Assembly: GCA_036244855.1 (NCBI GenBank)
Contig: BQKZ01001442.1
Coordinates: forward strand, 33,931-97,930
Source of the DNA: Temnopleurus reevesii
Taxonomy: Eukaryota > Echinodermata > Echinoidea > Temnopleuroida > Temnopleuridae
DNA length: 64,000 bases
Direction: 5' to 3'
Shown: positions 61,501 through 64,000 of the stretch, in pieces
Layout: each line of letters opens with the position of its first letter
Position numbering within the stretch: position 1 is the first letter of the stretch
Notes under the pieces: generated by a model
Database searches by the model: none
The model's input: only the letters and a program-made list of their open reading frames with translations
Told to the model about the DNA's origin: nothing
Translations under genes and position numbers: made by a program

Positions 61501-61856
61501 GATTTGTAACTCATTTCGTGTAATGATACCCTCTGACTCCCGTCACGTCGTGAAAACACGGACGAATTATATCCCGGTATTTTATAATGTTTGTCTCCCT
61601 CCTTACCCCACCCAGGCGAGGCGCCAAAGCGACGATGGTGCTCGTCGTGCTCCTCGGCGTTCACTACGTCGTCTTCCTCATCATCGTCCCCATCGTGGAG
61701 TCGCAGCTCGACATCACCGTCACGCTCGTTCTCCAGTACATCAACACCGTCCTCACCAGCACCCAGGGCATCCAAGTCTCCGTCATCTACGTTTTCCTCA
61801 ACAGCGAGGTACGCCAAAGCCTACGGCATAGACCCTCGTCCACGTCGCTCCTCTAA
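31154..61856 (+). CDS. Class B1 (secretin-family) GPCR, PTH-receptor-like, ten-exon gene model
   Basis: Peptide-hormone receptor of the plasma membrane, expected to signal through heterotrimeric G proteins. Ten exons (31154-31325, 49462-49575, 50157-50254, 51111-51193, 52910-53030, 54554-54713, 57266-57329, 58310-58391, 60179-60264, 61616-61856) join with GT-AG sites and matching phases (1,1,0,2,0,1,2,0,2) to give about 406 residues. Seen: signal peptide, six-cysteine hormone-receptor domain with the LCWPPT motif, seven hydrophobic segments, IHWHL in TM2, VEGLYLH in TM3, W in TM4, N in TM5, GVHYVVF in TM6, QG in TM7. From memory of the family, the patterns RLxCxRNxIHxHL, TNYFWMLVEGLYLH, NIMRVLCKKLRE and LLGVHYVVF point to PTH receptors more than to calcitonin, CRF or PDF receptors; the subfamily is inference. 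Oddities: no TM3-ECL2 cysteine pair, no TM6 proline, short stalk before TM1, possible missing stalk exon in intron 3 and alternative C-tail. Upstream 5'UTR exons are not identified. Confidence 0.88.
31686..31820. mobile_element. TIR element, family G copy 3 (reverse)
   Basis: 'caccgtgtattgaactgtgc', 'ggacacaacaatcacaag', 'gaattggcgttcaacttga' and right end 'ttatatcgtgttacac'. Confidence 0.75.
32465..32650 (+). mobile_element. SINE E, 5'-truncated, + orientation
   Basis: 'gctgcactcaacctgggtga', 'gcgctggtatacgccgggct' and 'gtgctatataaatcgg' followed by 'atcattattatta'. The tRNA head is missing. Confidence 0.75.
32651..33842. other. No recognised exon (intron 1)
   Basis: AT-rich. Frames at 32841-33703 have no domain. 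Confidence 0.5.
33843..34101. other. Scaffold gap (259 N)
   Basis: Run of N followed by 'tatatgtgtatgagaga' and a CT repeat. Confidence 1.
34119..34167. repeat. (CT)n microsatellite
   Basis: About 24 CT units beside the gap, which probably explains the assembly break. Confidence 0.95.
34612..35286. mobile_element. TIR element, family U copy 3, with family A inserted
   Basis: Left end 'gcactgtgagcaaaatgggc' and 'ttggacaaagtt'; right end 'actttgtcccagtc' and 'ccccttctgcttacagtaac'. The A element at 34714-34946 lies inside. Confidence 0.65.
34714..34946. mobile_element. TIR element, family A copy 5
   Basis: 'aaggcctacctacaccttt' at the left; 'cgcaagccgaacgtcagttc' and 'ggctgacgcaggctt' inside; right TIR degraded. 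Confidence 0.72.
35287..36210. other. Unassigned, GC-richer intronic stretch
   Basis: Begins with an A-like end at 35508 ('aaaggccgaatcgcacctt') and has 'cttcgcgtttttgcgttc' near 35965, so it may hold a relative of family A about 480 bases long; pairing is too weak to call. Confidence 0.3.
36211..36491. mobile_element. TIR element, family P
   Basis: Ends 'acactataaaaacaaacta' and 'taggttgttttagagtgt'; interior has repeated 'tctaatnaaaatgatta' blocks. No coding content. Confidence 0.7.
36492..38274. other. No recognised exon (intron 1)
   Basis: AT-rich sequence without motifs. Confidence 0.5.
38275..38875. repeat. Polypyrimidine tract with (CT)n
   Basis: About 600 bases of C/T-rich + strand, including an uninterrupted (TC)n at 38474-38510. 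Confidence 0.9.
38951..39203. mobile_element. TIR element, family A copy 6
   Basis: Ends 'aaggccgacttaaacgtttg' and 'cgcaaagatgtgagatggcc'; inner 'gcctgcgtcggcccggcg'. Confidence 0.82.
39204..40348. other. No recognised exon (intron 1)
   Basis: T-run near 39760; otherwise plain AT-rich sequence. Confidence 0.5.
40349..40602. mobile_element. Family U copy 6
   Basis: Right arm 'gtgaaggcttggttgaagtt', 'aactttgtccat' and 'gtcccttctgctcacagtac' is clear; left arm 'cgctgagagcagaggcc' and 'aaataaacagtttgcattg' is a diverged inverse. Confidence 0.55.
40603..41117. other. No recognised exon (intron 1)
   Basis: Nothing assigned. Confidence 0.5.
41118..41374 (-). mobile_element. SINE E with tail and body
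   Basis: Left (tail) end 'ggattttatatagcgcgt'; body 'cacctgggttgagtgcagca'; B-box region 'gggattcgaacatacgaccc'. Head ends before the A-box. Confidence 0.75.
41375..42349. other. No recognised exon (intron 1)
   Basis: AT-rich, 'aataataaaaatagtaataa' near 41925. Confidence 0.5.
42350..42475. mobile_element. TIR element, family L (hairpin)
   Basis: Outer arms 'tataatattggatgg' / 'ccatccaatataatta'; inner arms 'gggaatattgcac' / 'gtgcaatattccc', and a tight centre 'gttagggcaatattggccct'. Confidence 0.75.
42860..43005. mobile_element. TIR element, family G copy 4
   Basis: 'tttccaaaaattaagtcga' at the left and 'cggaaatagtttatatcgtg' at the right; 'gtcgttgtgtccgcacagtt' inside. Confidence 0.75.
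43342..44002. repeat. 101-base tandem repeat array
   Basis: Units start at 43342, 43442, 43544 and 43894 with 'aaaatctacactcgagcttt', 'cgctcggtgt', 'ccaatgtataggataac' and 'taagtcaattagataca'. The third unit is split by the H element at 43602-43850. Confidence 0.92.
43602..43850. mobile_element. TIR element, family H (249 bases)
   Basis: Perfect ends GGGTGACTTCAAGTACGGTG and CACCGTACTTGAAGTCACCC. Inside each end are 'ggtgtt' or 'aacacc' hexamer repeats. It interrupts a repeat unit, so the insertion site is known exactly. Confidence 0.92.
44150..44638. repeat. Polypyrimidine tract beside gap
   Basis: C/T-rich + strand leading into the N run; the 140-codon frame here is a composition artefact. 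Confidence 0.85.
44639..45538. other. Scaffold gap (900 N)
   Basis: Run of N followed by (TA)n. Confidence 1.
45805..46115. repeat. (CT)n and (CA)n microsatellites
   Basis: CT repeat at 45805-45835 and interrupted CA repeats from 45875 to about 46110. Overlapping His/Thr-rich frames are artefacts. Confidence 0.93.
46116..46738. other. No recognised exon (intron 1)
   Basis: GC-richer than its surroundings from 46340. No domain. Confidence 0.5.
46739..47160. repeat. Tandem repeat, about 140-base unit, three copies
   Basis: Units begin at 46739, 46882 and 47019 with 'gcagggcatggaccttggtg' and contain 'ccgttcagataaagggcgtc' and 'aaccgatttaatggaggcca'. Confidence 0.93.
47498..47667. mobile_element. 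TIR element, family J copy 1
   Basis: Ends 'gggccccgtaacataaagg' and 'catttatgttacggggccc'; repeated 'tgattgatatcaatcgctat' inside. Confidence 0.88.
47668..48721. other. No recognised exon; (TA)n at 48374-48396
   Basis: Partial palindrome around 47740-47790 ('gaactgggttctagaactca'); rest AT-rich. Confidence 0.5.
48722..48848. mobile_element. TIR element, family J copy 2 (decayed)
   Basis: 'gtcagtacatgatgtgccat', 'agacttatgattgatat' and 'atgtaatggggcc' follow the order of copy 1. Confidence 0.65.
49074..49188 (+). pseudogene. Decayed tandem copy 1 of receptor exon 2
   Basis: Nearly identical to the intact exon and with the same kind of acceptor (AACTTACAG), but 'atcctatg' has become 'atcatatatg' (+2) and one C is lost from the following C run. 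The net frameshift removes the CWP motif and gives a stop soon after. The donor position reads GTTAGA instead of GTATGT. Cannot replace the intact exon. Confidence 0.85.
49273..49382 (+). pseudogene. Tandem copy 2 of receptor exon 2 with broken donor
   Basis: The reading frame through CPVEHDLILCWPPTKAG and the second CP is intact and the acceptor (AACTTACAG) is good. At the 3' end a 3-4 base deletion and substitutions leave GTTCGA where copy 3 has GTATGT. Use of that GT would give a 110-base exon in the wrong phase for exon 3, and read-through meets TGA at once. Most likely a pseudo-exon, although it is less damaged than copy 1. Confidence 0.8.
49462..49575 (+). CDS. Receptor exon 2: hormone-receptor domain core (intact copy 3 of 3)
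   Basis: A 114-base symmetric phase 1-1 exon encoding GLYCPVEHDLILCWPPTKAG followed by a CPAEAD segment. It carries three of the six domain cysteines, the family-typical Asp before the CWP motif, and the TxAG turn. The acceptor (CCTATAG) and donor (GTATGT) are both good. It is the last of three tandem copies of this exon with its flanking intron sequence (period about 190-199 bases); the two upstream copies are damaged. Because the exon is symmetric, extra copies would not disturb the frame in principle. Confidence 0.9.
49826..49988. mobile_element. TIR element, family D copy in intron 2
   Basis: Ends 'gaggtgtttcattaagatga' and 'ttatcttggtgaaacacctc'; inner 'tacgcacgactttacg' and 'atgaagcgcaaaaactgata'. 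Confidence 0.82.
50157..50254 (+). CDS. Receptor exon 3: end of hormone-receptor domain
   Basis: Starts after a TTTTTTCTTAG acceptor and ends at a GTAAGT donor, phase 1 in and phase 0 out. It encodes AFRICTSNGTWDTT followed by a segment ending KICRCLHCS. RIC supplies the fifth cysteine and NGTW is the family-typical G-x-W turn with an N-glycosylation sequon. The sixth cysteine is one of three clustered near the end; two extra cysteines there are unusual. Confidence 0.9.
50272..50522. mobile_element. TIR element, family U copy 2 in intron 3
   Basis: Left end 'gcactatgagcttaacagg', 'atttggacaaataaac'; right end 'gtttattttgtacaaaat' and 'ttctgctcacagtgc'. It begins 18 bases after exon 3. Confidence 0.72.
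50523..51110 (+). other. Part of intron 3 that may hide a stalk exon
   Basis: Class B receptors usually have 15-25 residues between the last ectodomain cysteine and TM1, but here exon 3 joins exon 4 with about six. A frame is open from 50599 to 50850 and another from 50745 into exon 4. A phase 0-0 candidate runs from after the AG at about 50706 to a weak donor (GTGAGG) near 50796, but its peptide has no family motif. Listed as a place to look, not as an exon. Confidence 0.25.
51111..51193 (+). CDS. Receptor exon 4: TM1
   Basis: 27 codons plus two bases: VLFTLNTLGCALSALAC followed by a hydrophobic run ending FLFSR. This matches the class B TM1 pattern (small-x-Ser after a Gly). Donor CCG/GTAAGT, phase 2. 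The acceptor (ATCGAACATCAG) has a modest pyrimidine tract, and the frame stays open upstream, so the 5' boundary could lie further left. With this boundary only about six residues separate the last ectodomain cysteine cluster from the TM1 motif, shorter than usual for the family. Confidence 0.82.
51219..51238. repeat. Poly-G tract
   Basis: About 19 uninterrupted G just inside intron 4. Confidence 0.95.
51432..51583. repeat. 76-base tandem duplication with (CT)n
   Basis: Two units, each (TC)n then 'tttctttctctttgtatgtt' and 'gtggtttagtaaaggcagtt', in intron 4. Confidence 0.93.
51584..52909. other. Rest of intron 4, nothing recognised
   Basis: AT-rich; no repeat family assigned. Confidence 0.5.
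52910..53030 (+). CDS. Receptor exon 5: ICL1, TM2 and ECL1
   Basis: Phase 2 in (completing Arg), phase 0 out at AAG/GTAAAT. It encodes RRLWCRRNHIHWHLISSFIL and then a hydrophobic run and a polar ECL1 (VRQSSDANNIK). The C-x-R-N-x-I-H-x-x-L core is diagnostic of class B receptors, with the conserved TM2 histidine present. ECL1 is short and, contrary to the family norm, leads into TM3 without a cysteine. Confidence 0.92.
53205..53551. mobile_element. Family M fragment interrupted by TIR element N
   Basis: M left end ('gaggggatgttgcacgaacc', 'cgtcgtagcaat') at 53205-53250, then N at 53248-53551 with ends 'aatagaccactttcgtaaat' and 'tacgaaaatggtctatt'. Confidence 0.78.
53567..53732. mobile_element. 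TIR element, family M copy 2 in intron 5
   Basis: Ends 'gaaccggcctcctagcgagg' and 'tcatataggccagtt'; shares 'gacgctatgtcgggatttct' with copy 1. Confidence 0.78.
54120..54245. mobile_element. TIR element, family G copy 5 (reverse)
   Basis: 'tgggacaatagatccgtatg', 'gacatagcaatcacaatcag' and 'agagcattgaattgacgttc' match other reverse G copies. Confidence 0.68.
54249..54413. mobile_element. Small repeat with 'aacaccagcgtttttgcagt' end
   Basis: Left 'cttaaaaaacagtcgatgtt' and right 'ttaacaccagcgtttttgca'; 'ggtgtt' and 'aacacc' pairs inside. Inverted pairing is weak. Confidence 0.4.
54554..54713 (+). CDS. Receptor exon 6: TM3 and start of TM4
   Basis: 53 codons plus one base. Begins WLENLLDTLYFYALMTNYFW and continues MLVEGLYLHTLVVFALRIDA, ending with GW of TM4. 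The E-G-x-Y-L-H motif is the class B TM3 signature. Fourteen residues before the N of NYFW, where family members have the disulfide cysteine, this protein has Glu; no Cys occurs anywhere in the exon. Acceptor TTCTTTAG, donor GTAAGT. Confidence 0.94.
54752..55060. mobile_element. Dispersed repeat in intron 6 (SINE/LINE-like)
   Basis: Begins at 'gataatttatatagcgcagt' and continues through 'ttttcaacaagcattc' and 'ggcaatgtgttccaaaattt'. The 'tatatagcgc' start is the tail-type end seen in the SINEs. Confidence 0.5.
55188..55350. mobile_element. TIR element, family G copy 6 (both TIRs)
   Basis: Ends 'ataacgcgatataaaccatt' and 'gattatatcgtgttat'; best-defined G termini in the window, with 'tttccgtaaaa' and 'tttttacggaaa' inside. 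Confidence 0.85.
55351..56051. other. Intron 6, nothing recognised
   Basis: Plain intronic sequence. Confidence 0.5.
56052..56187. mobile_element. TIR element, family B copy 2 (near-perfect palindrome)
   Basis: Arms of about 51 bases with one mismatch seen ('ggtcatatagg' against 'cctatgtgacc'); 'taaagccccggtc' ... 'gaccggggcttta'. Loop of about 34 bases. Confidence 0.92.
56194..56346. mobile_element. TIR element, family C
   Basis: Ends 'ggcctgtattccgatagcgg' and 'cgctataggaatacgggc'; inner arms 'ccattgttatttagac' and 'gtctaaataacaatg'. Seven bases from the B element. Confidence 0.88.
56347..57265. other. Intron 6 remainder, nothing recognised
   Basis: AT-rich. Confidence 0.5.
57266..57329 (+). 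CDS. Receptor exon 7: TM4
   Basis: A 64-base exon (2 + 20 codons + 2) encoding LPALFVSIWAIVSALTHLKS. With the preceding exon it restores the GWxxP motif and the conserved TM4 tryptophan. Acceptor TTTATTTCAG, donor GTATGT. The sequence after TM4 lacks the Cys-Trp pair that normally begins ECL2. Confidence 0.88.
58310..58391 (+). CDS. Receptor exon 8: ECL2 and start of TM5
   Basis: 27 codons after one completing base: GFANPLSQNGSVQDYICFIG and then PIGVALF. GP is the family-typical start of TM5. ECL2 contains an NGS glycosylation sequon. A single cysteine lies three residues before GP, about eight residues later than the conserved ECL2 cysteine, and is not followed by Trp. Acceptor ACCTTTCAG, donor GTAAGT, phase 0. 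Confidence 0.88.
58440..58588. repeat. (AAT/GAT)n microsatellite in intron 8
   Basis: About 150 bases of AAT with GAT interruptions, 50 bases after exon 8; followed by 'cttatgtagcgcaac', a SINE-tail-like end. Confidence 0.93.
58620..60178. other. Intron 8 remainder, nothing recognised
   Basis: AT-rich; frames at 59173-59608 lack domains. Confidence 0.5.
60179..60264 (+). CDS. Receptor exon 9: TM5 and ICL3
   Basis: 28 codons plus two bases encoding INCIFLFNIMRVLCKKLREQ and an acidic-glutamine tail. It holds the conserved TM5 asparagine and the basic KKLRE motif at the cytoplasmic end, part of the G protein interface in this family. Acceptor TGTCTACAG, donor GTGAGT, phase 2; completes Trp with exon 10. 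Confidence 0.9.
60359..61004. mobile_element. TIR element R in intron 9, split by family Q
   Basis: Left 'gttgtaactctgcaccttca' and right 'aaggtgcaaagttgcacctc' are imperfect inverses; the sequence between is interrupted by Q at 60400-60917. Confidence 0.6.
60400..60917. mobile_element. TIR element, family Q copy 2 (about 518 bases)
   Basis: Ends 'ttaaagcccaagtatagttt' and 'aaaactatacatgggcttta'; 'accaagagagggcgctaaat' is the reverse complement of the landmark in copy 1. Confidence 0.88.
61616..61856 (+). CDS. Receptor exon 10: TM6, TM7 and probable C-terminus
   Basis: Encodes RGAKATMVLVVLLGVHYVVF (TM6), a short ECL3, then TM7 with TSTQGIQVSVIYVFLNSE. QG and N-x-E are the class B TM7/helix 8 signatures. 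The usual TM6 PxxG is VxxG here. The frame reads on through VRQSLRHRPSSTSLL to TAA at 61854, a plausible short helix 8. A consensus donor (GAG/GTACGC) at 61808/61809 sits where many class B genes have an intron, so splicing to an unseen tail exon is the alternative. 58 of the 64 full codons up to 61808 end in G or C, far above the other exons. Confidence 0.9.
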
Positions 61857-62960
61857 CAAAAAACTCGCACACAACCCGGCCGCTTAACTACCCCGCTCGC
61901 CACCATTCGTTCCAAATAACAGGGTATTAAATTCATAACCATTTCATCATTATCAAACATCACATTGTTTTCATCGTCGTTGATTACGTGGCTGTCAGTG
62001 ATCCGTGGTCGTTATAGTCGTCATCATCTTCGTCATCATCATCCGCTTACGCCATTTTTCAAGCATAGTCCACTAGTGCTCTTTTTACTATATATCACCA
62101 GATTATAGCGACTTTTAGTGTAGTATCAGCGCTTTTCCTGTTCACTATTATCATGCCATTTCATTGTAACATTTCACCCTTATCTTATTACACATCATAT
62201 TTTTATTTCCAGCCGTCTTTATTTTTATTCTTCATTTTTTAAATCGTTCTATCATTCTACAAAATAAGACAAAAAATGGATAACCTCAAACTACGAAAAA
62301 TACAGATACTTTCCCTAATTCGAATAGCCTTTCTAATCCCACAAATGTAGGTTCTCGTAGTATTATATTTGATAACATTTTCACTCTATTTCCACTTTTC
62401 GACTCACGCTTAGTCTTGCTTTCTTCACAGTATTGCAATCACAAAATGGAAAAAAAAATATTGTGCTAGCCCTTGTCTTGAGTAGAATTGAGTTTTCTTG
62501 CTAAAAAAAGCCTACTTAAAGACTATCTTTATTTTAGGATTGCTCATGCTTTTATAACCGGCAATATAAACTCAGATATACATACTTCCGAATTGTTAGA
62601 TCAACAGGAGTATCATAAAGTATCGTCCGACTGTGTCTTTTTGATATTTTTTGTTGAGTTTTGGTCTTGCAATTAATATGTTTCCTTCCAACTTTCAATA
62701 AGTCATTTTTAGAAATTGAAGGCGTCGGCTGTGAGTATACAAAGTAGATAATGATATGAATATTGTTTTTCATACTAGTTTTCCAATCCCAGGAAAATTA
62801 TTTAGTCATATATTTTGCATGTACTCCTCTTACATAGCGTAAATCAATTAATCTCCTATTTGGCAGCATCATTAATCCTCGTCATTATCATCAGAATCGC
62901 TAACGACATAAGCAATATAAGTATCATCGTTGCAATCAATTTCGTTTTCTTTTTCATTAC
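61857..62960. other. Downstream of the receptor, no recognised exon
   Basis: GC-rich to about 61910, then AT-rich 3' flank or intron. No convincing C-tail exon or polyadenylation site was assigned. Confidence 0.4.
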
Positions 62961-63025
<65 letters not shown>

Positions 63026-63375
63026 ATGTCATCACCATCATCATCCTGATCCTGATCCTTATCATTATCATCATCATCCTCATCCTCCTCCTCCTCCTCC
63101 TCCTCATCACCATCGTCGTCATCATTATCGATGCCGTTATCAGGAGCGCATCATTATCATAAATTTATTCCCCCACACCCAACATCAACTCTATCGTCAT
63201 CATCATCATCATCAGCAGCATCATCATCATCATCAATATCATCATCATCACCATCATCACTCATTTGATGACTCTATTGTCATTACCATCATCTTCAACC
63301 TTAGATATAAATGCTTTTATCCTAATCGTTTTCATCACCCTTTTCATCATCAACATCATAATCGTCATCATCATT

Positions 63376-63425
<50 letters not shown>

Positions 63426-63535
63426 CTTCCTCCTCCTCCTCCTCATCATCATCATATTCATCATCATCGATGCTGTTTTCAGGAGCGCATCTTTATCATG
63501 AATTTATTTCCCAACACCCAACACCAACACCATCG

Positions 63536-63572
<37 letters not shown>

Positions 63573-63860
63573 TATCATTATCATCACCATCATCAGTCAT
63601 TTAATGACTCCATTGTCATTACCATCATCTTCAACCTTAAATACGAACGCTTTTATCCTAAACGTTGCCATCACCCTTTTCATCATCATCATCATAATCA
63701 TCATCATCATCATCGTCGTCGTCGTCGTCGTCATCATCATCATCATCATCGTCGTCGTCATCATCATCATCATCGTTCAATCAATCATTTAATGATTCCC
63801 CTTTCATCATCATCATCATTATCATCATCATCCTCATGATCATGACCATCATCAGCAGCA
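62961..63860. repeat. (ATC)n microsatellite with 340-base higher-order repeat
   Basis: Long CAT/ATC tracts on the + strand carry two copies of a non-repetitive block starting 'caggagcgcatc' at 63140 and 63480 and including 'cattaccatcatcttcaacc'. Poly-Met, poly-His and poly-Ile frames are artefacts. Confidence 0.9.
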
Positions 63861-64000
63861 GCTCTTTCATTAATCAGCCATGGCCTCATTCGTATAGTCA
63901 TTATCATCTTCACGATCATCATCATCATCATCATCATCAACCCCATTCCTATGACCTTTGCCTTCCCGAAACGCAACCCCGTTGATATGAATGTATTTTT

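Noticed and set aside
61455..61817. 120-codon minus-strand acidic frame
   Set aside because: Shadow of the GC-rich receptor exon 10 on the other strand.

Overview
The window is non-coding-rich eukaryotic DNA with one gene that the sequence supports. It is AT-rich, full of short palindromic elements, tRNA-derived SINE fragments and (ATT)n/(ATC)n/(CT)n microsatellites, and has two scaffold gaps (33843-34101 and 44639-45538). Large GT-AG introns rule out a prokaryote. The tRNA-headed SINEs and the many small terminal-inverted-repeat (TIR) elements suggest a marine invertebrate, perhaps a deuterostome such as an echinoderm. That placement is an inference from repeat style and not from a species-specific marker.

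Layout: 1-31153 holds no gene I can support; it carries dispersed TIR elements, SINEs, tandem duplications and microsatellites. From 31154 to 61856, on the + strand, lies a secretin-family (class B1) G protein-coupled receptor in ten exons. I built it by joining exons whose GT-AG sites and codon phases all agree (1173 coding bases up to 61808, 391 codons, no frameshift). Exon 1 gives a signal peptide and the first ectodomain cysteine; exons 2-3 give the rest of the hormone-receptor domain; exons 4-10 give TM1 to TM7. Intron 1 is about 18 kb and contains most of the repeats and both gaps. 61857-64000 is mostly microsatellite.

The receptor looks closest to the PTH-receptor branch by motif pattern, but it is atypical. 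The conserved TM3-ECL2 disulfide appears absent at both ends, the TM6 PxxG proline is replaced by valine, and the stalk before TM1 is short. Exon 2 is present in three tandem copies of which only the last is intact. The TM6-TM7 exon has a GC-ending codon content far above the other exons.

The rest of the window is a record of transposition. I recognise at least a dozen families of small TIR elements (labelled A-U here), several nested in one another, and three palindromic elements in perfect tandem at 20833-21337. A 592-base tandem duplication with a single N at its junction (11034-12223) is probably an assembly artefact.
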